Assembly: GCA_900542145.1 (NCBI GenBank)
Contig: UQMF01000012.1
Location: 1-64,000, forward strand
DNA: 64,000 nt
Source of the DNA: an uncultured Oscillospiraceae bacterium
Lineage (GTDB): Bacteria > Bacillota > Clostridia > Oscillospirales > Ruminococcaceae
Direction: 5' to 3'
The notes under the pieces are model-generated. The model saw nothing but the letters and a program-made list of their open reading frames with translations, was not told where the DNA came from and made no database searches. Made by a program: the position numbers and the translations under genes. Shown in pieces: positions 1 to 7,921 of the stretch (positions are counted from its first letter, which is position 1; every line of letters starts with the position of its first letter).

Positions 1-2
1 CA

Positions 3-157
3 GCCATCGGAATAACGCACAGACCCAACCGAAAACCGAATGGAATAACGAAGGCTGACCGTGAAGCACGAAAGTCAGACGACCTGCTGAAACGCGATTT
101 TAAAGCCGACAAACCTTTCAGCAAATGCGTAACCGACATCACGGAAGTCAAAGCTAA
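3..157 (+). pseudogene. IS3-family transposase (OrfB) fragment
   Basis: One open frame reads RKPNGITKADREARKSDDLL and then KRDFKADKPFSKCVTDITEV, which is the linker and start of the integrase core of IS3-family OrfB proteins. The first catalytic Asp of the DDE triad lies in VTDITEV. The frame enters the window already open and is cut right after the codons for KAK by the short inverted-repeat element at 158-246. No transposase-like sequence resumes after it. The fragment therefore cannot be active. The family is recognised from motif memory, not from a search. Confidence 0.75.
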
Positions 158-246
158 GGAAACGCTGAATAAAACAAAATCGACCCGCTCACATGAGTAT
201 ACTCACAGGTCTGATTTTGTTACGCTTCGCTTTATTCAGCGCGTCC
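158..246. repeat. IS5-like miniature inverted-repeat element (MITE)
   Basis: The left end reads GGAAACGCTGAATAAA (158-173) and the right end is its near-perfect inverse TTTATTCAGCGCGTCC (231-246). Further inside, ACAAAATC (left) pairs with GATTTTGT (right). The element is flanked by CTAA (154-157) and CTAG (247-250), which fits the 4-bp YTAR target typical of the IS5 group. The right end resembles the end found beyond the IS5 transposase remnant at 2961-2985. It carries no gene and interrupts the IS3 transposase fragment. Whether it is a true MITE or a deleted IS with fused ends cannot be decided here. Confidence 0.6.
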
Positions 247-300
247 CTAGTATAGATTCGTTTCATCTCAAACTTATTATAATAGGCATATGGAATTTCT

Positions 301-335
301 AAAAAAGGCTCTGGCAACTCAGTTGTCGGAGCCTT
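301..335 (-). terminator. Rho-independent terminator of the chemotaxis receptor gene
   Basis: Read on the minus strand, a stem of about 12 bp (positions 333 to 307, arms GGCTCCGACAAC and GTTGCCAGAGCC) is followed by a run of six T. It lies 20 bp beyond the TGA stop of the receptor gene at 355. Confidence 0.85.
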
Positions 336-354
336 TTATGTATAAATTAGACTT

Positions 355-2088
355 TCAGGAGTTTACAGCAGGCTGTGTTCCTGCATTTGAGGAACCGCTA
401 TAAAGCGAGAAACTCTTAACCAACTCCTTGAGCATATTAGCCTGGCTGCTGAGCTCTTCGGAAGCGGCAGCAGACTGTTCAGATGTAGCAGAGTTTGTCT
501 GAACGACATTTGATATCTGGTCAACTCCGATTGTAACCTTGACGATGGAGTCAGCGGCTTTCTTGGAAGAATCGGCAATCTTGTTGTTTATGACCATAAC
601 CTTGCCGGCTGTTTCGCCGACCTTGTTCATCTTTTCAGCAACTTCGGCGCAGAGCTGATTTCCGCTGACGATGGAGTTAACAGTGCTTTCGATGATCCGA
701 GTCGTATTCTGAGCTGCTTCAGCAGATTTTCCTGCAAGGTTTCTGACTTCTTCAGCAACTACTGCAAAGCCCTTTCCGGCTGCGCCGGCTCTTGCTGCCT
801 CAATTGCGGCATTGAGTGAAAGAATGTTTGTCTGGAATGCGATATCCTCGATAGTCTTGACGATTTTCTTGGTTTCGCTGGAGAATTCGTTGATCTCGTT
901 CATGGCTCTTACAAGCTCTGACATCATGGCATTGACTTCCTGGACTGCCGTTCCTGCGGCATTTGCTTTATCACTTGCTTCCGCTGCGTCCGAAGAATTA
1001 GCCTTGATAGATTCGGAAATAGACGCAATATTTTCAGAAAGCTCCTGGATAGATGATGCCTGCTGCGTTGCCCCCTGAGCAAGAGCCTGAGCGCCTGATG
1101 AGACTTCTTCTGTGCCGCTTAAAAGCTGGTCGGAAGCCTGGTCAACATTTGAAAGGGCAGCGGAAAGATTATCGCGTATATACATCAGGCTGTCGCGGAT
1201 CTCGCTGGTTTCGCCAACGTAGCTATCGTAATTCTCGCAGGTACAGTTGAAATTTCCGTTGCCGTAATTCCTGCACACATCTGAAATGCTGGGCAGCACG
1301 TTCTGGAAGAATCTGATGACCTTCCTTGCTGCATGGGCAAGTACGCCCAGCTCGTCCTTGGATCGGTATGTGATAGTGCCGTCAGCTTCTTTGAGCAGAC
1401 CGTTTGCGATAAGGTTCATGGAATCTTTAATCTGAATGATTGGCGTGACTATTGCCTTTGTGAGAATGACTGTGAGAGCAACCACAAGTATTGCAGCCGC
1501 CACAACTACTGCAATTATTATGACAATATTGATTGTTTTGGTAGTCTGTGCATTATTGTATCTTGTGGTAATTGCTTCTTGGAGTTCGGTTGTAAGGTTT
1601 TCCAGAATGCCCGTAACTTTCGTGAGGTTAGGCTCATATTCGTTCAGATATATAGAATACGCTTCCACATTGCCCTCATAGGTGAATTTTGCGCTTGCTT
1701 CTACTATTCCCTCACGAATAGAAGCTGCGTCGTCCATGATAGTGTGGATATTTTCGACTTCATCTGAAAACTGTGGGTCATATTCAAGAAAGCTGTCGAG
1801 ATAGGCGAAGAACGCTGACCGGTCGGTGCTTATGTCTTCAACGAGCTTGTCTAAATCAGCCTGATTATCAGTACAAGTGGCTTTCAGAATATTACCCTGG
1901 AATATTCTGATGTAACGTCTGGCGCTTTCAAGATTTGACAATGCGGGAATAGATATATTGACGTAATTGTCAGACGTAGAAGCTATGTTGTTTGTTGATA
2001 CCAGGGAAACAACACCCAGAACAAATGTCAGCAGAAGCACAACTGCAAACGTACAGATTATCTTCTTGGAAATCTTTAGATTTTTCAT
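355..2088 (-). CDS. Methyl-accepting chemotaxis protein
   Basis: A membrane chemoreceptor that senses a ligand outside the cell and controls the CheA kinase. The chosen ATG at 2088 gives 577 residues and has AGGAG nine bases upstream; an ATG at 2109 in the same frame lacks such a site. A first membrane helix lies near residues 14-33. It is followed by an extracellular four-helix-bundle-like domain of about 150 residues, a second helix (IIIAVVVAAAILVVALTVIL), a HAMP region and a long coiled-coil signalling domain. The hairpin tip is clear: IAFQTNILSLNAAIEAARAG followed by GFAVVAEEVRNLA. No che genes are nearby, so it is an orphan receptor. It has its own terminator. The ligand is unknown. Confidence 0.93.
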   Translation of the reverse strand: MKNLKISKKIICTFAVVLLLTFVLGVVSLVSTNNIASTSDNYVNISIPALSNLESARRYIRIFQGNILKATCTDNQADLDKLVEDISTDRSAFFAYLDSFLEYDPQFSDEVENIHTIMDDAASIREGIVEASAKFTYEGNVEAYSIYLNEYEPNLTKVTGILENLTTELQEAITTRYNNAQTTKTINIVIIIAVVVAAAILVVALTVILTKAIVTPIIQIKDSMNLIANGLLKEADGTITYRSKDELGVLAHAARKVIRFFQNVLPSISDVCRNYGNGNFNCTCENYDSYVGETSEIRDSLMYIRDNLSAALSNVDQASDQLLSGTEEVSSGAQALAQGATQQASSIQELSENIASISESIKANSSDAAEASDKANAAGTAVQEVNAMMSELVRAMNEINEFSSETKKIVKTIEDIAFQTNILSLNAAIEAARAGAAGKGFAVVAEEVRNLAGKSAEAAQNTTRIIESTVNSIVSGNQLCAEVAEKMNKVGETAGKVMVINNKIADSSKKAADSIVKVTIGVDQISNVVQTNSATSEQSAAASEELSSQANMLKELVKSFSLYSGSSNAGTQPAVNS

Positions 2089-2337
2089 TGCTTTTTTCTC
2101 CTGTTCCATTGAAGTTGACTTTTAATTGCAGTAACTTAAAGTTGTTACATACATTAAAAGATAATTTTATAATTATTATTTTATCAGTTTATTTACTAAA
2201 AATCAACACTTAATTCTGGTAATAATGCCGCATTTGTAACATTGCACAATTTATTCGTTTTTGTAAATTTGATTTTGTCAAAGTGTATAAAAATCCCGTC
2301 TTCCTATTTGAATTGAAAGGCGGAGCAGTGTTATTTT

Positions 2338-2838
2338 ATGGAATTCCAAAGCAGCGAGTTCCGTGTGAGTTTCCTTTGTCAGAGATTTTATCACTTAGAC
2401 TCTGGCTCGGGACTTGTACATTCAATTACGGCAACATCTGCGAATGTTCATGACATTACAGAAGCGCATAAATTGATACGCAGTGATGACGAAGTGGTGT
2501 ATGGAGATTCGGGATATCTTGGAATTGAAAAGCGTGAAGAAATCAAAAACGACAAGCATCTTTCAAGTATTGACTATCGCATAAACCGCCGCCCCAAAAG
2601 TCTGCCTAAAGTATCGGATAACGCTATTGATTTGGAAAGATATATTGAATACAGAAAATCGGCTGTACGCTGCAAGGTTGAACACGCATTTAAAATCATC
2701 AAGGACACATTTGGATTCCGTAAAGTAAGATATAAGGGAATCTCCAAAAATCTCAATAAGCTGAACGTGCTGTTTGCTTGTGCAAATATGTTGATGGTCA
2801 AGCGTGTTCAAACAGATTTCCGACCTGCTAAGGGATAA
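2338..2838 (+). pseudogene. IS5-family transposase, C-terminal part
   Basis: From about position 2392 the frame matches DDE transposases of the IS5 family. GLVHSITATSANVHD leads to VVYGDSGYLG, with the second catalytic Asp, and CKVEHAFKIIK holds the catalytic Glu. The first catalytic Asp and the whole N-terminal half are missing, and the first 18 or so residues look unrelated. The protein is about half the usual length and cannot be functional. A right-end inverted repeat is present downstream (2961-2985); no matching left end is seen. Confidence 0.8.
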
Positions 2839-2960
2839 GTCTGCCCTTTTAGAGGTATTTACTCTGTATTATAGGGATAATTTGATGGGTTTTATGCTGC
2901 ATTTTCGATTGCTCAACTAAAATGTCAACTCTGACTTGTGGTCCGTGTCGCGACGACTCT

Positions 2961-2985
2961 GCTGGGCTATTTAATCAGCGTTTCC
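2961..2985. repeat. Right terminal repeat of the IS5-like element
   Basis: The sequence ends in TTAATCAGCGTTTCC and is followed by CTAG (2986-2989), the typical IS5-group target. The 15 terminal bases resemble the right end of the miniature element at 231-246. It lies about 120 bp beyond the transposase stop codon, where a right end is expected. Positions 2839-2960 hold nothing else that can be recognised. Confidence 0.5.
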
Positions 2986-3011
2986 CTAGTAATAGTCCTA
3001 GTGTCGGCAAA

Positions 3012-3042
3012 TAAAAAAGCGCCGTCCCCCGAACGGCGCTAT
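3012..3042 (-). terminator. Terminator of the first fic gene
   Basis: On the minus strand AGCGCCGT and ACGGCGCT form a GC-rich stem followed directly by TTTTTTAT. It begins a few bases beyond the TAA of the Fic gene. Confidence 0.88.
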
Positions 3043-3046
3043 AATA

Positions 3047-4252
3047 TTACCGCGAACAAATCCTGTCCAGTTCGCCGAGGTTCATCAGATAGTGGTACTC
3101 CTTTTCGGACTTGTCGGTTATCAGCAGGTCCTGCGGGATTTTCTTCAGCATAGTCCGCAGAGTGTTCGGCGAAATATCGAGATACCCAGAAAGCTCCTGC
3201 GCGGTAATCCCGACATTTGAGAACAGCGCCGCCTGAACAAGGATAAAGTACAGGGACTTAACGCGCTCGGTTTCATCGCTGAGCATTTGTTCAAGCAGGG
3301 ATTTGAAATGCTCCAGTTCGCTCACACGCTTTTCCAGCGCGGACAGAAGCTGCTTTATCGAGATGTCTATGATATTCAGGAACATCTCTGCGAACGGGGT
3401 AAGATCGCCTTTGTTGAGCGGGTGATTGCATATGTCGAACGCCTTGTAGTACTTGCTGATGTTCTCCTTTATCGTGTAGGAGATACGGTAGCCGATAAGA
3501 TTGTCAAGCTCCTGCGAGAGAAGATAGCTGCTGATAAATCGGCTTGTTCTTCCGTTTCCATCATAGAATGGGTGGATATACCCGAACAGGTAGTGGAACA
3601 GCGAGATACGCACGAGAATGTCAAGCTTTTCGTTTTTGAGCAGTTTCAGCGCGCTGTCCATTGCCTCGATTATTTTCTCCTCTGGGTTCAGCCCTTTGTG
3701 TATCTCCTTGTCCGTGGGGGAATACACGCTAACGCTGTCCTTGCGGAATATCTTTCCGTCGGGCACATTTTTGGGATCGTCCTGTTTGATCTCATCAAGA
3801 AAAATGTCATCATATATTTTTCTGACATCCTCGCATTTTTCCAACGGAATATTGTCTGTCGTCATCAGCGCTTTGTACTTGTTCACCAATCCATAAAAGC
3901 GCTGGCGCTTGTTTTTCCCCGACAGGTCGTTCAGTATGGCACTAAGTTCCCTGCGCGTGCTGTGGACGCCCTCGATGTTGTTTGAGAGCACGATTTCGTC
4001 AATAAGACAGCGGTTCGCAAACTGGTTGATGGCTGCGAGCGGAAGGTCCTTGTGCAGGCTTCTGACGTGCTTGTCCGTGCGCTCTATGGAGATTATCGTA
4101 TTGAGTATCTCGGGAGTCTGGCACATGAAAGCCTGCTCGCCGCTTATCTTAAAATCAAAATGAACGGCGTCCGGAGAGTTGAACCTTTTCAGGTATTCTT
4201 CCTCATACTTGGCTCTGTCCATATGGAACAGCTTCTTCAGCGGGTATGCCAT
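3047..4252 (-). CDS. Fic family protein (class II, Fic_N + Fic + winged helix)
   Basis: Fic proteins usually transfer AMP from ATP to a hydroxyl group of a target protein. The catalytic motif HPFYDGNGRTSR starts at His227 and is complete. An N-terminal inhibitory motif of the form S-xxx-E-G is present as SNNIEG (Ser90, Glu94), which places the protein in class II, where the inhibitory helix sits N-terminal to the Fic core. The C-terminal about 100 residues look like a winged-helix domain (SGYLDISPNTLRTMLKKI). The start has GAGAGGTGAT upstream. The gene is transcribed away from a second fic gene at 4503 and has its own terminator. No small antitoxin gene is next to it; the inhibitory helix is built in. 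The target is unknown. Confidence 0.9.
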   Translation of the reverse strand: MAYPLKKLFHMDRAKYEEEYLKRFNSPDAVHFDFKISGEQAFMCQTPEILNTIISIERTDKHVRSLHKDLPLAAINQFANRCLIDEIVLSNNIEGVHSTRRELSAILNDLSGKNKRQRFYGLVNKYKALMTTDNIPLEKCEDVRKIYDDIFLDEIKQDDPKNVPDGKIFRKDSVSVYSPTDKEIHKGLNPEEKIIEAMDSALKLLKNEKLDILVRISLFHYLFGYIHPFYDGNGRTSRFISSYLLSQELDNLIGYRISYTIKENISKYYKAFDICNHPLNKGDLTPFAEMFLNIIDISIKQLLSALEKRVSELEHFKSLLEQMLSDETERVKSLYFILVQAALFSNVGITAQELSGYLDISPNTLRTMLKKIPQDLLITDKSEKEYHYLMNLGELDRICSR

Positions 4253-4439
4253 AATATCACCTCTCGTTTGGTACGTTAATTCATATTATGCGGAACATCA
4301 CCGCAATTTATTCGAAATTTGCGTTGATTAGCAAATAAAGCTTACACTATCACATCAAAAAACGCTGTTTTTGGTAAGATTACAATTATTGTATCACATA
4401 CCACCGCAAAAGTCAAGCGTTTTGGTGCTGAACGTACCG

Positions 4440-4477
4440 TTGACAATCTGCATATAATAAGCTATAATATATGCAGA
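4440..4477 (+). promoter_or_regulatory. Promoter of the second fic gene with overlapping palindrome
   Basis: TTGACA (4440-4445), 17 bases, then TATAAT (4463-4468) is a consensus sigma-A promoter. A perfect 10-bp inverted repeat, TCTGCATATA (4447-4456) and TATATGCAGA (4468-4477), encloses the spacer and the -10 box. A dimeric protein bound here would block RNA polymerase, so this is a likely operator. The Fic protein has a C-terminal DNA-binding-like domain, so self-repression is possible but is inference. Confidence 0.75.
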
Positions 4478-4502
4478 TAAACCGCAAAATAAGGAGAATC
4501 CC

Positions 4503-5552
4503 ATGCGAAAATTCGACTACTCATTTCTGAAAAGAATCAGTGTGCCTGCCGACATAATGAACTCCGCAACCTCGATTTACGAGATGAAAGCAAAGGCGGA
4601 ACTGCGACGTTCTGACTTCGCGGAGGTATTCTCGGCGATGGAATCTGTGGCGAAGATACAGTCGGTGAAAAGCTCCAACGCCATCGAGGGGATAATTTCG
4701 ACTGACAAGCGTATACGCGATATTGTGAACAAATCCACCGCGCCGCAGGGACATAACGAGCTGGAAATCGCGGGCTACCGTGATGCGTTAGACCTTATCC
4801 ACGGCAGTTATTCCGAGATTCCGTTCAGCGAAAAAAGCATACTGGAGCTGCACAGAATACTACTCCAGCCTAGCGGCGACGACCTCGCGGGGAGGTACAA
4901 AACGGAGGACAATTTCATCATGGAAACCGACCGTGAGGGAGTTCGCAGCGTGCGGTTCACGCCGATTCCCGCAGGCGAAACTGCCGCAGCGATGGAGCAG
5001 CTTATCCTTGCGTACCATGCCGCGTATTCGGACGCGGAAATCAATCCGCTTATGCTTATCCCGTGTGTAATTCTGGACCTCCTGTGTATTCACCCGTTCC
5101 GCGATGGAAACGGCAGAATGTCAAGGCTGCTGTCGCTGTTACTGATGTACAAAAGCGGATTCAACGCCGGTAAATATGTGTCGATAGAGGAACAGATAAA
5201 CACCTACAAGAACTATTACTACACGTCGCTTCAGAAGTCCTCGGAGCGCTGGCACGAGAACGACAATAATTACTTTCCGTTCATCGAAAATTTCCTGTTC
5301 AATCTGAAAATGAGCTACTTTGAGCTGGACAGCAGATTTGCAAATTTCAAGGACAAGAAAATAACCAAGAAACAGCGGATCGAGGAGTTGGTAACGGGCA
5401 GTCTGCTGCCGGTTTCCAAGCGCGAGATATGCGAAAAACTGCCCGACATCAGCGTTACTACTGTCGAGGTTGAACTCGCAAGGCTGATTAAATCCGGCGA
5501 AATCGAGAAAATCGGGAATGGGCGGGGGACGGTGTACCGCAGCTGCCGTTAA
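4503..5552 (+). CDS. Fic family protein (class II)
   Basis: A second predicted AMP-transferase, 349 residues, diverging from the first. The catalytic motif HPFRDGNGRMSR begins at His197 and is complete. The inhibitory motif is SNAIEG (Ser58, Glu62), again class II. The C-terminal 70 residues (SKREICEKLPDISVTTVEVE) resemble a winged helix-turn-helix. AAGGAG lies just upstream of the ATG. The promoter carries a perfect palindrome over the -10 box. The two Fic proteins share layout but little sequence outside the motifs, so they are not a recent duplication. The target protein is unknown. Confidence 0.9.
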   Translation: MRKFDYSFLKRISVPADIMNSATSIYEMKAKAELRRSDFAEVFSAMESVAKIQSVKSSNAIEGIISTDKRIRDIVNKSTAPQGHNELEIAGYRDALDLIHGSYSEIPFSEKSILELHRILLQPSGDDLAGRYKTEDNFIMETDREGVRSVRFTPIPAGETAAAMEQLILAYHAAYSDAEINPLMLIPCVILDLLCIHPFRDGNGRMSRLLSLLLMYKSGFNAGKYVSIEEQINTYKNYYYTSLQKSSERWHENDNNYFPFIENFLFNLKMSYFELDSRFANFKDKKITKKQRIEELVTGSLLPVSKREICEKLPDISVTTVEVELARLIKSGEIEKIGNGRGTVYRSCR

Positions 5553-5681
5553 ACGAGCGACATCGGCTAGGCGATTGCTTGCCTGATAATCTTTTGTGGG
5601 TTTACGAATGAATTATGGTAACCTCTAAAAACCGGGACACGAGCAGATTTCGTACATGACTTATATCAGATGCCAGGCGTT

Positions 5682-5739
5682 ATACTAATTCCAATTACAC
5701 ACAATATGCACAACCGAAACGTGTTTCTGGAATTAGTAT
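5682..5739. repeat. 58-bp inverted repeat in a gene-free stretch
   Basis: ATACTAATTCCA (5682-5693) and TGGAATTAGTAT (5728-5739) are a perfect 12-bp inverted pair around a 34-bp loop. There is no T-run, so it is a poor terminator. It could be the remains of a small mobile element. It lies in the gene-free stretch 5553-5941, which otherwise holds only the palindrome and -10 box at 5855-5883. Confidence 0.45.
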
Positions 5740-5854
5740 CAACCGCAGCGTTTTCGCGAAGCGATAATGCGTATACTGTATGTATTTCAATGTTTGACAA
5801 CGAAGCAGATGATGAATAAAGAGTTTATTATAGATCAAAAGTCCTCGCAAAATC

Positions 5855-5883
5855 ATACCATAACCTTGCGGTTATGGTATAAT
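5855..5883 (+). promoter_or_regulatory. Palindrome overlapping a TATAAT box upstream of the gene at 5942
   Basis: ATACCATAACC and GGTTATGGTAT (5855-5880) form a perfect 11-bp inverted repeat with a TTGC centre. Its last three bases begin a TATAAT (5878-5883). No good -35 box lies 17 bases upstream, so the site may need an activator or be a repressor operator. The next gene starts 59 bases downstream. Confidence 0.45.
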
Positions 5884-5941
5884 GAATGTGCACGCCGGGC
5901 GAACTGACGCACGGCTAACTAAAAAAGCGGAGGTAAACACT

Positions 5942-6700
5942 ATGTCATTCCCGAACCCAGACGGTCAGAAGAAACTTGATGAAATGTACACAAAACTGAA
6001 GGAACACCTTTCTGACGAACGTATTGACCTGCTTCGCCGGTACTTTGAAGCGTCAAATAATTTCTATCAGATAATTACGTTAAAAAGGCTGTTTCGGATA
6101 ATCAACAGCCAGAACAGCGAAACGTATACCGAGGACGATTTTCTTGCTTATGCGGAGATAACCCGGCATGAGCGGCATTATTTTGAAATATACGGGCTTG
6201 ATGAGATATTTGAGCGTCAGCCGGAAAGCACGCCGATAAACCGCCTGCTGATACATGAAAGCCTGCTGGAGTATAACGACTATGTTGAACTGTACTCGGA
6301 AAAGCAGGGCAGGGCATACTATGTCCCGGAAAAGGAAGTATTGCTAAAATACGAAGATGAGTTCTACTGCGAACAAACCTCACAGTTTCTGGCAATGCGT
6401 GAGTTCTGTACAAAAAATGCTAAAAAAAGTGATGATGAAGTGATTGAGGATCTGCTGTTTGCGATACTTTTTAATGTTAAGTGTGAGCATTCCTCTCCGT
6501 TTGACGCGCTGGAATTTATAAACAAGTTTTCTGTGCGGCTTGATGTGAACAAAAAGAAGTTTCCCGAGTTTATCAGGTTGTACTGCGAACTGCACAACAA
6601 CACGCGAAACCCGTTCCTCAACGGTTTCACCCCGAACGAATGGCTTCAGAGAACCGGAGATGGGACAGACAGCCGTTATCTTGACCCTAAGGATTTCTAA
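5942..6700 (+). CDS. Hypothetical protein, possibly the first part of a broken longer gene
   Basis: A 252-residue, largely helical, charged protein that I cannot assign to a named family. The ATG at 5942 has GCGGAGGT upstream and is preferred over earlier in-frame codons. No membrane segment or signal peptide is visible. Near the C-terminus, LHNNTRNPFLNGFTPNEW is a distinctive motif. Directly after the TAA, the same frame continues for 35 codons with a lysine-rich linker (KKQPKKKAIKF) that resembles the start of pRiA4b ORF-3-like domains, and the remains of such a domain follow. It may therefore once have been the N-terminal part of a fusion protein. Confidence 0.7.
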   Translation: MSFPNPDGQKKLDEMYTKLKEHLSDERIDLLRRYFEASNNFYQIITLKRLFRIINSQNSETYTEDDFLAYAEITRHERHYFEIYGLDEIFERQPESTPINRLLIHESLLEYNDYVELYSEKQGRAYYVPEKEVLLKYEDEFYCEQTSQFLAMREFCTKNAKKSDDEVIEDLLFAILFNVKCEHSSPFDALEFINKFSVRLDVNKKKFPEFIRLYCELHNNTRNPFLNGFTPNEWLQRTGDGTDSRYLDPKDF

Positions 6701-7120
6701 GCGGAATTGTCCGAAAAAAAGCAGCCTAAGAAGAAAGCAATCAAGTTCCGGACAATGGAAAGTCGTTTGTTATGGGTTGTACCGCCATATCAGAATAGGG
6801 CAGGGTGAAACTCTGGAATGGCTTCACGAAGCGATGCCTGATTTGACGACAACCATGCACACGCATTTTTTTCTGGACAACAGGGTGTGGAGGCAAGCTG
6901 CTGCAAATTTTCCAGCTATATGGAGGAAGATGAGTGTTACACCAACGAATACAAGCTGTGCGAGGCGCTAAGCATGGGGCAGAAATTCCTTTACATTTTC
7001 GACTTTGGCGAGGAACGGCGGATCTCCTGCAAGGCGCTTCGGGAGCTGAACGAGCCTGCCGAAAAGGCGGAGGTAGTGCATGTTTCCGGTGAAGCGCCGG
7101 AGCAGAACGGAGGTTACTGA
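6701..7120 (+). pseudogene. Plasmid pRiA4b ORF-3-like domain, frameshifted
   Basis: Three reading frames must be joined to follow the family: a linker (KKQPKKKAIKF), then YRHIRIGQGETLEWLHEAM, then YKLCEALSMGQKFLYIFDFG ending in EQNGGY. The last piece shows the family hallmark of a FxYxxDFG-type motif. Shifts are needed near 6760 and near 6890, and the middle is shortened. The family's function is not established. The stop overlaps the start of the next gene (TGATG), so the pair was probably one operon. Confidence 0.6.
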
Positions 7121-7521
7121 TGAGCAGAGAATGGATAGACCGTATCGCAGAAAAACTGGAGCAGGTTTCTGACGAAAACGAATTTTTATACAGAAAATCC
7201 ACCGGTGAAATAATATGCCGTGATCCGGAATTCCTTGATGAAAGCACACTAGAAGATATTGAAGTAAACTGGAAGGATTACATTCTGCTCCCCACGCAGT
7301 ATGATATAAACGAATACCGTATTATGCACGATTTTGCTGTGGAATGTCCCTATGAGCAGATGAGGGAGAAAATGCTTGCTTCGCTAAAAGGAAAGGGAGC
7401 ATTCCGGCGGTTTAAGGATACGGTTTTCTATCTCGGGATACGCGACGATTGGTTTGCTTACAGGGATAATCGTTTCAGAGATATAGCAGAGCGTTGGTGT
7501 ATGGATAATAAGCTGTTATGA
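7120..7521 (+). CDS. UPF0158 family protein
   Basis: A 133-residue acidic protein. The pattern LASLKGKGAFRRFKDTV followed by WFAYRDNRFRDIAERW near the C-terminus is typical of the uncharacterised family UPF0158. No membrane segment is present. The ATG overlaps the stop of the broken upstream gene, which implies translational coupling before the upstream gene decayed. Its role is unknown; family members are often found in accessory regions. Confidence 0.7.
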   Translation: MSREWIDRIAEKLEQVSDENEFLYRKSTGEIICRDPEFLDESTLEDIEVNWKDYILLPTQYDINEYRIMHDFAVECPYEQMREKMLASLKGKGAFRRFKDTVFYLGIRDDWFAYRDNRFRDIAERWCMDNKLL

Positions 7522-7544
7522 ATTGACTTTATAGGGTAACCGGC

Positions 7545-7579
7545 TAAAAAAGAGATAACCATGTCATGAGGCATGGTTA
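7545..7579 (-). terminator. Terminator-like hairpin between converging genes
   Basis: TAACCATG (7556-7563) pairs with CATGGTTA (7572-7579). On the minus strand the stem is followed by ATCTCTTTTTT, which suits the XRE gene ending at 7604. It may also stop the UPF0158 transcript from the other side. Confidence 0.5.
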
Positions 7580-7603
7580 CTTTCGTTTAAGGTATTTTGC
7601 TTG

Positions 7604-7921
7604 TCATTTTATACTGCTCAACAGAGTGTGGTAGCATGATTGCAGCTTCTTGTAAACTTTCCTTTTGACTGCCGTTCTCCCGCTCTCATAATTCATCAGC
7701 GTATGCCTACAAATCCCGACCGCCTCCGCAGCCTGCCGGATAGTCAGCCCGGCGCGAAGTCTGAGCACCTTCAGCCGCTTGCCGTCAGTAAGCGTATTCA
7801 CATCACAAGCGCACAGCAGGGAATCTTCCGGCTTCTTAGCCCCGACTATTCTTAAAGAGCCGCACCAGAATGCGGAATACAGCTCTGTGGAAATATACGG
7901 AAATGTTTCCACTGCCGACAT
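7604..7921 (-). CDS. XRE-type helix-turn-helix protein
   Basis: The C-terminal half carries a clear XRE-family helix-turn-helix: LKVLRLRAGLTIRQAAEAVG, then ICRHTLMNYESG. The first 50 residues are not recognised. An ATG at 7921 gives 105 residues; a longer version from 7963 would overlap the sigK fragment. Neither start has a convincing ribosome site, so the start is uncertain. The gene lies back to back with the sigK C-terminal half and its 5' end abuts the exact point where sigK homology begins. A regulator of this kind would fit a prophage-like intervening element. Confidence 0.6.
   Translation of the reverse strand: MSAVETFPYISTELYSAFWCGSLRIVGAKKPEDSLLCACDVNTLTDGKRLKVLRLRAGLTIRQAAEAVGICRHTLMNYESGRTAVKRKVYKKLQSCYHTLLSSIK

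Noticed and set aside
2338..2391. The ATG at 2338 as a true start of a short transposase
   Set aside because: The first 18 residues do not belong to the family and the first catalytic Asp is missing, so the frame is a chance extension of a truncated gene.
3047..5552. The two fic genes as a toxin-antitoxin pair
   Set aside because: Both carry the full catalytic motif and a built-in inhibitory helix; no small antitoxin gene is adjacent.
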